Below, in pieces: positions 31,653-40,720 of a DNA stretch of 64,000 nt. The DNA is from Lachnospiraceae bacterium (GTDB lineage: Bacteria; Bacillota; Clostridia; Lachnospirales; Lachnospiraceae): NCBI GenBank assembly GCA_021442455.1, contig JABUSY010000034.1, positions 1 to 64,000 on the forward strand, in the 5' to 3' direction. The notes below the pieces were generated by a model. It made no database searches and was not told the origin of the DNA. It worked only from the letters and a program-made list of their open reading frames with translations. The position numbers were made by a program, and so were the translations under genes. Position 1 is the first letter of the stretch, and each line of letters begins with the position of its first letter.

Positions 31653-33086
31653 ATGAGCAACGAAACACAAAGTCTGGCAAGACAAAGAATTGACACTTTG
31701 CTTGATGAAAATAGTTTTGTTGAAATTGGTGCGCGGGTAATTGCTAAAAGTACTAATTTTAAATTATCTAAAAAGAGTATGTATTCTGATGGTATTATCA
31801 CTGGATATGGTGTGGTTAATAATAGCCTGGTTTATGTTTATAGTCAAGATGTGTCTATCTTAAACGGTACGATAGGTGAAATGCATGCAAAAAAAATTGT
31901 GAACCTTTACAAGCTGGCTATGAAAATGGGAGCGCCAGTTATCGGACTAATTGATTGTGCTGGGCTGCGTCTTGAGGAAGCAATGGATTCTTTGAATAGC
32001 TTTGGTGAAATTTACATGGTTCAGGTTGATGCTTCCGGTGTAATTCCACAGATTACCGGAATTTTTGGTATCTGTGGCGGTGGAATGGCTTTGATTCCAG
32101 CTTTAACGGATTTCACATTTATGGAAGAGAAAAACGCAAAATTGTTTGTGAATTCCCCAAATGCGCTGGAAGGCAATATTGATTTCAAATGCGATACCGC
32201 ATCAGCTGCATTTCAGAGTGAAGAGGCAGGTCTGATAGACTGGAAAGGAAGTGAAAGAGAGATTATTGGCAAAATGAGACATCTGCTATCCTTGCTACCT
32301 TCCAATAATACAGACGATATCTATGAAGAGTGTAAAGATGATCTGAATCGCAAATGTCCGAATCTAAAGAATTGCATGGCGGATCCTGCGTTGTTTCTTG
32401 CAAGAATCAGTGATAACCAGCTGTATATGGAAGCTAAAGCTACTTATGGAAAAGATATGGTGACAGCGTTCATTAAGTTGAATGGTATTACTGTTGGCGC
32501 AGTTGCGAATAGAACTGTTTTTTACGACACGGATGGAAATGTAGGAGAGACTTATGAACCGGTGATTAGTCCTAGGGGAGCTAAAAAAGCAGCTAAATTT
32601 ATCATGTTTTGTGATGCTTTTTCTATTCCTATCATTACATTTACCAATCTCAGAGGCTATCAGGCTACCAAATGTTCAGAAACTCATATGGCGAAAGCTG
32701 CAGCTAAGCTAATCTATGCGTTCGCCAGTGCGACGGTACCGAAGGTGAATGTAATCACAGGAGAAGCATTTGGAAGCGCGTATCTGATCATGAATAGCAA
32801 GTCGGTCGGAGCTGATCTGGTGTATGCTTGGAAAAATGCAAAAATCGGTATGATGGATGCCAAAGAAGCGGCTAAAATCATGTATGCCGGTGCTGATGGT
32901 GTTGTGATTAAGGAAAAGACTGTGGAATATGATGCTTTAAAAAACAACGTAGAATCCGCTGCTGAAAAAGGATATGTGGATACTGTCATTGAAGCAGAAG
33001 ATAGCAGGAAATATATCATTGGTGCTTTAGAAATGCTGTACACTAAAAAAGATTACCGTTCGGAGAAAAAGCATGGTACCGTTTAA
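31653..33086 (+). CDS. mmdA: Acyl-CoA carboxyltransferase subunit of a Na+-translocating decarboxylase (MmdA-like)
   Basis: Carboxyltransferase of the propionyl-CoA carboxylase beta/MmdA family; such subunits move a carboxyl group between an acyl-CoA and biotin. Typical crotonase-fold segments include MGAPVIGLIDCAGLRLEEA near residue 92, GIFGICGGGMALIPALTDF near residue 132 and GEAFGSAYLIMNSKSVGAD near residue 370. At 477 residues it is slightly shorter than MmdA (about 510). It opens a five-gene operon with OadG-, BCCP-, OadB- and OadA-like genes. The acyl-CoA (methylmalonyl-CoA, glutaconyl-CoA or another) cannot be fixed from sequence. Start ATG with GGAGG upstream. Confidence 0.85.
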   Translation: MSNETQSLARQRIDTLLDENSFVEIGARVIAKSTNFKLSKKSMYSDGIITGYGVVNNSLVYVYSQDVSILNGTIGEMHAKKIVNLYKLAMKMGAPVIGLIDCAGLRLEEAMDSLNSFGEIYMVQVDASGVIPQITGIFGICGGGMALIPALTDFTFMEEKNAKLFVNSPNALEGNIDFKCDTASAAFQSEEAGLIDWKGSEREIIGKMRHLLSLLPSNNTDDIYEECKDDLNRKCPNLKNCMADPALFLARISDNQLYMEAKATYGKDMVTAFIKLNGITVGAVANRTVFYDTDGNVGETYEPVISPRGAKKAAKFIMFCDAFSIPIITFTNLRGYQATKCSETHMAKAAAKLIYAFASATVPKVNVITGEAFGSAYLIMNSKSVGADLVYAWKNAKIGMMDAKEAAKIMYAGADGVVIKEKTVEYDALKNNVESAAEKGYVDTVIEAEDSRKYIIGALEMLYTKKDYRSEKKHGTV

Positions 33087-33101
33087 TCGAGGTGGTATAT
33101 A

Positions 33102-33854
33102 ATGAAAAATAGAAAAAGAAAAAGGATTGGCTTGTTCTTAAATGTAGTCTTCCTATTGGTTATGATGCTATCAGTGCCCGTATCCGCTAAGATCACGAAG
33201 GATACAGAAAAAATGCTGAAACAGAATATGCACGATTATCTGAGCAGTATTTTTAGCCTTGAGGATAGTATGTACGATCAGGTGAGGGAGAGAGGTGGTT
33301 TTTATGCAATTATGATTGATACCATCCGTGAAAATCAGGATACGGTTGGATCCATGGTAAGTGTCGGTGATGTAAAAGTCACAGAGACAGATGTAGCTGT
33401 GATTTGCACGACAAAGGTGAAATTCGAAAATTATGATGTAGATGTCGTGGTAACTTGCGATGCAACTGGCTCGCTACTCACCAATTTTGTGATGAACATT
33501 GATTATCCCCTGTTTGTTCAAATGGGGCAAGCCGGAATGAATATTCTCATAGGAATTCTGTTAGTATTTGTGATCATTTTATTTCTGACAGGAGTGATTT
33601 TTTTACTTGGTTTTATTGATAAAGGTATCAATAAGAAAAAAACAAAACTGTTAAAGATGCCTCTAAAGGATATGCCAAAAATTCGTGCTGTCTTGGAAGA
33701 AAGACCTATAAGCAGGGAACAGGAGGCGGACAATATAGAACTGGCGATTGTTCTGGCGGTTGCGATTGCAGAGGAAGAACATCCATCTGTAGATGGTTAT
33801 ATGGTTCGGCCAATAAAGAAGACGTATAGATTCAGAAAATTTGGGAAAAATTAG
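33102..33854 (+). CDS. OadG-like gamma subunit of the sodium pump decarboxylase
   Basis: Small membrane subunit that anchors the decarboxylase complex. Residues 1-29 form a signal-peptide-like stretch ending near SVPVSA. An extracytoplasmic domain of about 115 residues follows, then one strong transmembrane helix at about residues 147-172 (ILIGILLVFVIILFLTGVIF). A cytoplasmic tail ends in basic and acidic residues plus a late EQEADNIELAIVLAVAIAEE segment, common in clostridial OadG-like proteins. The 250-residue length exceeds classical OadG (about 80) because of the extra N-terminal domain. It starts 15 bases after mmdA and 12 bases before the biotin carrier gene. Confidence 0.8.
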   Translation: MKNRKRKRIGLFLNVVFLLVMMLSVPVSAKITKDTEKMLKQNMHDYLSSIFSLEDSMYDQVRERGGFYAIMIDTIRENQDTVGSMVSVGDVKVTETDVAVICTTKVKFENYDVDVVVTCDATGSLLTNFVMNIDYPLFVQMGQAGMNILIGILLVFVIILFLTGVIFLLGFIDKGINKKKTKLLKMPLKDMPKIRAVLEERPISREQEADNIELAIVLAVAIAEEEHPSVDGYMVRPIKKTYRFRKFGKN

Positions 33855-33866
33855 GAGGATACAGAA

Positions 33867-34238
33867 ATGAAGACTTATACAATTACAGTAAATGGCAACG
33901 TTTATAATGTGACTGTAGAAGAGAGAAGGAGTACTGGTACAGCGGATTCGGACCAAAAATCAATTTTGTCTCAGATACCGGAAGCAGCTACAAGAAGAAC
34001 GGCGGCTTCGTCAGGTGGGTCAGGTTCAGTGAAGATAACAGCTTCTGTTTCAGGTAAAATTTGCAAGATAGAGGCGAAAATGGGGCAAACTGTTAAGATC
34101 GGTGATACAATTATCATTCTCGAGGCGATGAAGATGGAAATCCCGATTGTGGCTCCACAGGATGGTACGATTGCAAATGTTAATGTAGCTGAAGGAGATG
34201 CTGTGGAATGTGGTGATGTATTAGCGATGATGGATTAG
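33867..34238 (+). CDS. Biotin carboxyl carrier protein of the sodium pump decarboxylase
   Basis: Carries the carboxyl group on biotin between the transferase and the membrane subunit. The C-terminal biotinyl domain includes ASVSGKICKIEAKMGQTVKI and the biotinylation motif EAMKMEIP, whose lysine is at about residue 89. An Ala/Ser/Gly linker (TAASSGGSGS) joins it to the N-terminal part. The 123-residue length fits the free BCCP (gamma/MmdC type). This is the only biotin domain in the operon, so it probably serves both carboxyltransferases (MmdA-like and OadA-like). Confidence 0.88.
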   Translation: MKTYTITVNGNVYNVTVEERRSTGTADSDQKSILSQIPEAATRRTAASSGGSGSVKITASVSGKICKIEAKMGQTVKIGDTIIILEAMKMEIPIVAPQDGTIANVNVAEGDAVECGDVLAMMD

Positions 34239-34273
34239 ATAATCGATGAAAATATAAAACAGGAGATAATAAA

Positions 34274-35431
34274 ATGTTAGATATTTTAAATACATTGTCA
34301 AACATGTTTCATCAGACTGCGTTTTTTAATCTGACATATAACAATTATGTGATGATTATTATTGCTTTGATGCTTTTATATCTGGCGATAAAATATGATT
34401 TTGAACCTCTTTTGCTGCTGCCAATCGCATTCGGTATGCTTCTGGTGAATATCTATCCGGACATCATGGCAGCGCCTTGTACAGATGTGTCTGGCATTGA
34501 GCATTCGGGTGGATTGCTGTATTATTTTTTTCAGCTGGATAAATGGAGCATCCTTCCCTCGTTGATTTTTATGGGTGTGGGAGCTATAACGGATTTTGGC
34601 CCGTTGATTGCCAATCCAATCAGCTTCCTTTTGGGTGCAGCCGCTCAGATCGGAGTTTATGTTGCATATTTTTTTGCAATCCTATTGAAATTTCATGGAA
34701 AAGAAGCAGCTGCAATTTCAATTATCGGAGGTGCGGATGGCCCTACATCTATATTCTTGTGTGGACAACTGGGCTGTACATACTTAATGGGACCGATTGC
34801 GGTGGCGGCATATTCTTATATGTCATTGATCCCGATCATTCAGCCGCCTGTCATGAAGTTTCTGACAACTGAAAAAGAAAGAAATATCAAGATGGAACAG
34901 CTACGTCCTGTTTCCAAGCTGGAAAAAATCTTATTTCCAATTGTGATTACCGTTGTGGTATGCCTTCTTTTGCCTTCTACAGCACCGCTGCTAGGCATGC
35001 TAATGCTTGGTAATTTCTTTCGAGAGAGCGGAGTGGTTAAACAGTTAACAGAGACAGCATCTAATGCGTTGATGTATATTGTGGTAATTCTACTAGGAAT
35101 TTCCGTCGGAGCGACCGCCAGTGCTGAAGCATTCTTGAATTTCACAACGTTGAAAATTATTGGTCTTGGTCTGATTGCATTCATATTCGGAACAGCCGGT
35201 GGTGTCTTGCTGGGTAAGTTGATGTGCAAATTGACAAACGGGAAAATTAATCCGTTAATTGGATCTGCCGGCGTGTCCGCTGTACCGATGGCTGCGAGAG
35301 TCTCTCAGAAGGTGGGGGGAGAAGCTGATCCTACCAACTTTTTACTTATGCACGCTATGGGACCAAATGTAGCAGGTGTCATCGGAACGGCCATTGCAGC
35401 TGGAACATTTATGGCAATGTTCGGAGTCTGA
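34274..35431 (+). CDS. oadB: Na+-translocating decarboxylase beta subunit (OadB/MmdB)
   Basis: Polytopic membrane subunit that decarboxylates carboxybiotin and pumps sodium out of the cell. Hallmarks are [20 protein letters not shown] (region with the essential aspartate), [20 protein letters not shown] near residue 150 and the final repeat [20 protein letters not shown] near residue 332. About ten hydrophobic helices are visible. At 385 residues it is full length (usual 370-435). The ATG has AGGAG upstream and sits 35 bases after the BCCP gene. It supplies the Na+ export function that makes the operon energy-conserving. Confidence 0.93.
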   Translation: MLDILNTLSNMFHQTAFFNLTYNNYVMIIIALMLLYLAIKYDFEPLLLLPIAFGMLLVNIYPDIMAAPCTDVSGIEHSGGLLYYFFQLDKWSILPSLIFMGVGAITDFGPLIANPISFLLGAAAQIGVYVAYFFAILLKFHGKEAAAISIIGGADGPTSIFLCGQLGCTYLMGPIAVAAYSYMSLIPIIQPPVMKFLTTEKERNIKMEQLRPVSKLEKILFPIVITVVVCLLLPSTAPLLGMLMLGNFFRESGVVKQLTETASNALMYIVVILLGISVGATASAEAFLNFTTLKIIGLGLIAFIFGTAGGVLLGKLMCKLTNGKINPLIGSAGVSAVPMAARVSQKVGGEADPTNFLLMHAMGPNVAGVIGTAIAAGTFMAMFGV

Positions 35432-35468
35432 TGCTTATATAATCATTGCTGATAGGAGGAGAAAAAAA

Positions 35469-36881
35469 ATGGCTGAGATAGAAAAAAAACCTGTTAAAAT
35501 TATGGAAACAGTGCTTCGTGATGCACACCAATCTTTGATCGCTACTAGAATGCCGACGGATGAGATGCTTCCCATCGTGGATAAAATGGATAAAGTTGGT
35601 TATTATGTCGTAGAATGCTGGGGTGGAGCGACATTTGACGCATCCTTACGTTTCCTACATGAAGATCCATGGGAAAGACTCAGAAAACTCCGTGCAGGTT
35701 TTAAGCACACAAAGTTGCAAATGCTTTTTCGCGGACAGAATATTTTAGGTTACCGTCCTTATGCGGATGATGTAGTAGAATATTTTGTTCAGAAATCAGC
35801 GGCTAATGGGATTGATATTATTCGTATTTTCGACTGTATGAACGATTTAAGAAATTTGAAAACTGCTATCTTTGTGGCAAATAAAGAAAAAATTCATGCA
35901 CAAGTAGCGTTGGCTTATACCATTGGAGATGGATATACACTAAAATACTGGACCAGCATGGCAAAACAAAGTGAAGAAATGGGTGCGGATTCTATCTGCA
36001 TCAAGGATATGTCTGGTTTGCTTTTGCCTTATGAGGCTACAAATCTGATTCAGGCGTTGAAGAAGACGACAAAGCTTCCGATTACACTTCATAGCCATTG
36101 TACATCAGGAGTAGCTTCCATGACTTATTTGAAGGCCGTAGAAGCAGGAGTGGATGTGATTGACTGCGCGATATCTCCATTTGCTCTTGGTACTTCTCAG
36201 CCGGCGACGGAAGTTATGGTAGAAACGTTTAAAGGAACTCCATATGATACAGGCTATGACCAGGGACTGCTGGCCGAAATTGCAGATTACTTCCGTCTAT
36301 ATAGAGATCAATGTCTGGAAAGCGGCCTTTTGAATCCGAAAAACCTGAGCGTTAATATAAAAACCCTTTTATATCAAGTTCCTGGGGGAATGCTTTCTAA
36401 CTTGACCCAGCAATTGAAAGAACAGCATGCGGAGGATAAGTATTATGAAGTGCTTGAAGAAGTACCACGTGTACGGAAAGATCTAGGAGAATGTCCTCTA
36501 GTCACACCATCGTCTCAGATTGTGGGAACTCAAGCCGTCTTTAACATCTTGATGAGAGAGCGTTACAAAATGGTTACCAAAGAAATTAGGGACGTGTTTA
36601 GCGGTAAATATGGAGCTACTGTGAAGCCCTTTAACGTAGAGATACAGAAAAAAGTACTCGGATCCACCGAAGCAATTACCTGCCGTTATGCGGATTTGCT
36701 TCAGAACGAGTTGAATACATTGGAAAAAGAAATTGCTCCCTACAAGGAGCAAGACGAGGATATATTAACATATGCGCTATTCCCGCAGGTTGCCATGGAT
36801 TTTTTTAAATATAGAGATGCACAGAAAACAAAGGTGGATGTACAAATGGCAGATACGGAGAACGGGGCGTATCCGGTTTAA
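35469..36881 (+). CDS. oadA: Oxaloacetate decarboxylase alpha subunit, carboxyltransferase part (no biotin domain)
   Basis: TIM-barrel carboxyltransferase that transfers the carboxyl of oxaloacetate to biotin, yielding pyruvate. It shows METVLRDAHQSLIATRMPTD near residue 11, ECWGGATFDASLRFL near residue 47, the metal-binding HSHCTSGVASMTYLKAVEAG near residue 205 and DCAISPFALGTSQP near residue 233. I start it at ATG 35469, after TAGGAGGAGA, giving 470 residues; the frame upstream of that overlaps oadB. Classical OadA (about 590) carries a C-terminal biotin domain. Here that domain is absent and the separate BCCP presumably substitutes. Confidence 0.92.
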   Translation: MAEIEKKPVKIMETVLRDAHQSLIATRMPTDEMLPIVDKMDKVGYYVVECWGGATFDASLRFLHEDPWERLRKLRAGFKHTKLQMLFRGQNILGYRPYADDVVEYFVQKSAANGIDIIRIFDCMNDLRNLKTAIFVANKEKIHAQVALAYTIGDGYTLKYWTSMAKQSEEMGADSICIKDMSGLLLPYEATNLIQALKKTTKLPITLHSHCTSGVASMTYLKAVEAGVDVIDCAISPFALGTSQPATEVMVETFKGTPYDTGYDQGLLAEIADYFRLYRDQCLESGLLNPKNLSVNIKTLLYQVPGGMLSNLTQQLKEQHAEDKYYEVLEEVPRVRKDLGECPLVTPSSQIVGTQAVFNILMRERYKMVTKEIRDVFSGKYGATVKPFNVEIQKKVLGSTEAITCRYADLLQNELNTLEKEIAPYKEQDEDILTYALFPQVAMDFFKYRDAQKTKVDVQMADTENGAYPV

Positions 36882-38980
36882 GTTTTATGAGAAAAGAGAC
36901 GTTGTGAAACAGATAATGCATAAGTCTAAGGAGGAACGTTCTGTTTTTGTGCTTAAAAATCTTATCATTTGGAAGGTATAATCTTAGCGTCCATAAATTT
37001 TATCAGCTTCGGCGCTTCCGACTGGCTTGATTTTTTTCTTGGCGTGGATATCTGGTTATCAACATAGTAACAAATCGATAAGCATAATCAGAATGCTCAT
37101 AATGATCAATAATTAGAAAACGGATGATCTCTGACTGTTCGTTCCTTTGCGGGGCTTTAATAGACAATTGGAAGATATAAGATTCTGCTTCTATACTTTT
37201 TCAGCTCTTCATATATCATAAAATTTCCGGATATCAGATGGTCTCTTTGTTTATGGTTATCTTATCGGATTAGCTAGTTAGGAAAATGTATTGACGACAA
37301 TCTCGCCTTTCAGAACATTGACATCAATCGGATTGCTTGCAGCGAAGAATACAAGATTATTCAGTACTAGATCTGGCAAGAATCTCATCTTTGTCTTGAC
37401 ATGTTTACCGGTACAAACTTTAGACATGTTGAAGGACGATGAACTTTTCTAGTGTTTGCTTGAAATTTCAGCTTTTGAATATTTCTTATCAAAGTATTTG
37501 CAATGTTAACGCGAATGATAACAATGTATAATTCCGAGAGAAATTTACGATAACCAAGAAGATATTTATTAAATTGAAATATCTCAGAGGATTACTCTTT
37601 ATAATTTATATACTCTTGAAAAGCGAATGCAAAGAACAGTTATTCAAGCCATTCTCCTAATATTCTATGACTTTATTCTGCAATCAGTTTTTTTCGCGTA
37701 TCGGTCTGATATCGGGTAGTAATGAGGGCACTTATATAGCGATTTTTAATCGTTCGATTTTATATCTCATGTAAGTATCATTAATCATTTGTCAGATATT
37801 ATAAATCCTAGAATTTGGTAAAGCTTTAATACCGTGGATATTTTGTTCTGCTATCAGTGGATAAATAAAAAATTAAAAAGCAAGGTTTTTCTCTTTCAAA
37901 TTTTCGAATATTTTTCTTCACGCTTGCGTAAAACCATCCCTTGCTGTCAAGAGCAAATTTACAGAAATAGTTTTTCATTTTAATAATGATTCTTTCATTA
38001 TTCTTGTACATCACCAGATACATAGTGAAAATATATTTATAGAAAAGATTTGTTTTTTCTGGTAGCTCTCTTTCGTTCACCATATTCAAAAATCTCTTCA
38101 TAGATCTGAAAGAAATTTTCTCCTTCAACGCTATATTTAGATCGATACTATTGCTTGTCAGATGAGAAAAGTTCGCTTCTGTTTTGACGATTTATTTTTG
38201 ATAATTTAGCCGTTTGTCTCTCAGTTTATTATAATGGTCAAAATATTTCTTAAGGATTTTAAAAAAGAGTTAATGTGAAATCTAGAGGTAGTGTGATAGG
38301 GGTTTGCCTATATAAATAGTTTATAGCAGACAATTCAGAAATTTCAGTTTTAAGATTATATTCGTATACATTTAATCATTCTCTTGTAAATCCTGTTTTT
38401 ATTCTTGTTTTTCGTATCATGCTTCTACGTTTTCTGTAGAGTTGACTTTTTATATTTCGTTTAAGAGTGGTTACAACAATTGTTTAGAAGATAAATATTA
38501 CTGTGTTTGTTTATGATTTTCAAAATTGGCTTTTTACAGTCAAGATTTTTCAGTTCCTTAGGATATTCAATCGTGAGTATGAGTATCTGTTTCAGTCCAA
38601 AATGTTTGTTACGAAAAGACTTGTTCCATTGCTTTTATGCATTTTTAGAAACATAGCAAAATTAGGTGCTGCCTATAAGATTTTACTTGTTCTGTTTCGT
38701 CAGAGAGGCAAATAAAAGAAACACAGGTGGACAATATCAGACGCTGCTGAGCACCTATTGTTTTTCTATCGTAATCAGTAGATCATCGACTTCTGGTTGA
38801 ACAATTTTTTTCTAATCCGTCCAAAGGACAAAGCTTGATCCAATTATTAGCAATGGTAATTCTATCAAAAGCTATAAACGTCTTCTTTATTATGAACAAA
38901 TTTGCCTTTAGTATCACATATAATTTTCAAAAGTCATACAAATATTTTCTGAATATTGTATCAATATGTTTAAAAAGCAT
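36882..38980. other. Eroded spacer between oadA and pseudo-yicC
   Basis: About 2.1 kb without an intact gene. Minus-strand frames near 36985-37400 are protein-like, for example EIIRFLIIDHYEHSDYAYRF with FVTMLITRY following, and farther up DLVLNNLVFFAASNPIDVNV. This suggests a dead minus-strand gene that converged on oadA. I could not name its family. A minus-strand open frame at 37826-38128 shows nothing recognisable. Confidence 0.4.
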
Positions 38981-39009
38981 TTGACGTGAATATGAAAATA
39001 GCTTATAAT
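38981..39009 (+). promoter_or_regulatory. Sigma-A promoter for the yicC-remA-gmk-rpoZ transcript
   Basis: TTGACG (38981-38986), a 17-base spacer and a perfect TATAAT (39004-39009) lie about 455 bases ahead of remA. The intervening DNA is decayed, so this probably once served yicC and now gives remA-gmk-rpoZ a long untranslated leader. Confidence 0.7.
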
Positions 39010-39049
39010 GAAATATGTTTATATAAGGTTATTTAAAGTACGATTAGTT

Positions 39050-39450
39050 TCGCCAGAGCGGAGCTATGGAGTATATCAGAGTTTATATTATCTTGAAGAA
39101 TTATATGATAGTGCAGAAAATTAGTATTTTTATAAAAATTTTACTCGAATCATAATATTGTCGTTAAAAAGGAAAGTAAATTTTTTGCTGAAATAGTGTT
39201 TTTTTACGAATAGAATCAAATTTGTATAGATGAGAAATTGTGCGTCTTAAGAGCTATATTCTTAACAGAAATTTAGCATTGATGATCGTTAAGAGAATCG
39301 AAAGAAAGCTAAATTTTATTATATAGAACATAAACAAAAAAGCGGATAGGTTGATTCTTCGAGGATAATAGTATGATTTCTTCGGAGTTTGCCATCGAGC
39401 TGAAAATGGAAATTGAATAAGTATGTGAATAGATATAATAAAAGATTGAA
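39050..39450 (+). pseudogene. yicC: Probable pseudogene of YicC/YloC family protein
   Basis: YicC/YloC, linked to RNA turnover, normally precedes remA-gmk in Firmicutes. Just upstream of remA a + strand remnant reads RIERKLNFII, stop, NINKKADRL (about 39293-39350), like the family's GRKLDFLIQEMNREANTI. After frame changes come SSEFAIELKMEIE (about 39379-39417), matching the C-terminal IVVDMKSEIEKIREQ block. Only about 400 of the expected 870 bases remain, with several stops. The call rests on these two blocks and on gene order. The 5' limit is approximate. Confidence 0.5.
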
Positions 39451-39464
39451 AATAGGAGATAAAA

Positions 39465-39767
39465 TTGACAAAGCTTGTGAATATTGGTTTTGGGAATGTG
39501 GCAAATTCTGAAAAGATTTTAGCTGTGGTAAGCCATGACGCGGCTCCTATTAAGCGCTTGGTGTCAAAAGCGAAGGAAGAGGGGCAGGTCATCGATGCGA
39601 CGCAGGGACGGAGGACAAAGGCGGTTGTGGTTCTAGAAGGAGGGAAGATTTTGTTATCTGCTCTTCAGCCTGAGACTATCAGCCGAAGATTTAATTCAGA
39701 TTACCTTGGAAATCTTGATTTCATGGTGAAGGATGAAAAAGAAAAGTCTGAGGTAGATAATGAGTGA
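39465..39767 (+). CDS. remA: RemA/DUF370 family regulator
   Basis: Small DNA-binding regulator of the RemA family, which activates biofilm-matrix and other genes in Bacillus; its role in Clostridia is less clear. The conserved N-terminus TKLVNIGFGNVANSEKILAV and the block SHDAAPIKRLVSKAKEEG then DATQGRRTKAVV identify it. At 100 residues it is normal length (about 90). The start is TTG, 7-8 bases after AGGAG, and aligns with the family's methionine. Its 3' end overlaps gmk by 8 bases, so translation is coupled. Confidence 0.9.
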   Translation: MTKLVNIGFGNVANSEKILAVVSHDAAPIKRLVSKAKEEGQVIDATQGRRTKAVVVLEGGKILLSALQPETISRRFNSDYLGNLDFMVKDEKEKSEVDNE

Positions 39768-40413
39768 AGGGATTTTAGTAACTGTATCTGGTTTTTCTGG
39801 ATCCGGCAAAAGTACATTAATGAAAGAATTATTGAAAAAGTACGATCAATATGCTTTTTCTATTTCAGCGACTACCAGACAGCCGAGGCCAGGTGAACGG
39901 GATGGTATAGAGTATTTTTTTAAGACTCTAGAAGAATTTCAACAGATGATTGCAAAGGACGCCTTTATGGAATACGTTCGTTATGCGGACAATTATTACG
40001 GTACTCCAAAGTTCTATGTGGAGGATCAACTGGCAAACGGAAAGGATGTAATCCTGGAAATTGAGATAGAGGGTGCGATAGAAGTTAAACAAAAATGTCC
40101 AGATACACTTCTGTTATTTGTGGCGCCTCCAAGTGTTGGAGAGCTAGAACGCCGACTGTTAGAACGGGGAACAGAAACTATAGAAAGCATGCAGTTTCGA
40201 CTTGCCAGGGCAGTAGAAGAGTCCAAAAAAATGAAAGGTTATGATTATATTGTGATCAACGATGTATTGGAGGACTGTGTGGAGCAGATACACAGGATTA
40301 TCTGTTCGCAGCGTCAGTTAGCTTCCAAACAAATTGAATTCATATCACAGATACAGCAAGAATTAAAGAGGAAAATCAAAGATGTTACATCCGTCTTACA
40401 AAGAATTGATTGA
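39760..40413 (+). CDS. gmk: Guanylate kinase
   Basis: Phosphorylates GMP to GDP, essential for GTP supply. The P-loop GFSGSGKSTLMKELL spans about residues 8-22. The GMP-binding region SATTRQPRPGERDGIEYFF is near residue 38 and DVILEIEIEGA near residue 95. The 217-residue length is slightly above the usual 205 because of a C-terminal tail that runs 32 bases into rpoZ. It starts inside the end of remA. The intact P-loop and lid residues indicate a working enzyme. Confidence 0.95.
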   Translation: MSEGILVTVSGFSGSGKSTLMKELLKKYDQYAFSISATTRQPRPGERDGIEYFFKTLEEFQQMIAKDAFMEYVRYADNYYGTPKFYVEDQLANGKDVILEIEIEGAIEVKQKCPDTLLLFVAPPSVGELERRLLERGTETIESMQFRLARAVEESKKMKGYDYIVINDVLEDCVEQIHRIICSQRQLASKQIEFISQIQQELKRKIKDVTSVLQRID

Positions 40414-40609
40414 AATTATTAATAATGAACAAGACATGGATGAGATCCAGATGGTGGCCAGCAGATATTCCATCGTACTGGCTACTAGTCAACGGGCGCG
40501 TCAACTAATTTCAGGAGCAAAACCTCTGGTGAATACGAGAAGCAAGAAAGCATTATCTGTGGCAGTGGAAGAACTATATAAAGGGAAAGTGAATATTCTT
40601 TCCTCCTAG
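40382..40609 (+). CDS. rpoZ: RNA polymerase omega subunit
   Basis: Small subunit that stabilises the beta' subunit of RNA polymerase. MLHPSYKELIEIINNEQDMD is a typical clostridial omega N-terminus, followed by the conserved SRYSIVLATSQRARQLISGA block (about residues 28-47) and ALSVAVEELYKGKV near the end. At 75 residues it is normal. The ATG lies inside the 3' end of gmk (32-base overlap), with AAGAGGAAA as its ribosome-binding site. The order remA-gmk-rpoZ is conserved in Firmicutes. Confidence 0.93.
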   Translation: MLHPSYKELIEIINNEQDMDEIQMVASRYSIVLATSQRARQLISGAKPLVNTRSKKALSVAVEELYKGKVNILSS

Positions 40610-40720
40610 AAAGAGGAGTAAGTGCGAAGGGGAGTAATGGGTGAAGCTATTTTGCTACTCTGCCTGAATTGATATGTGTAGTACATATAGCTTATCGGAA
40701 GACGGCTAAAGAAAAAGGTA

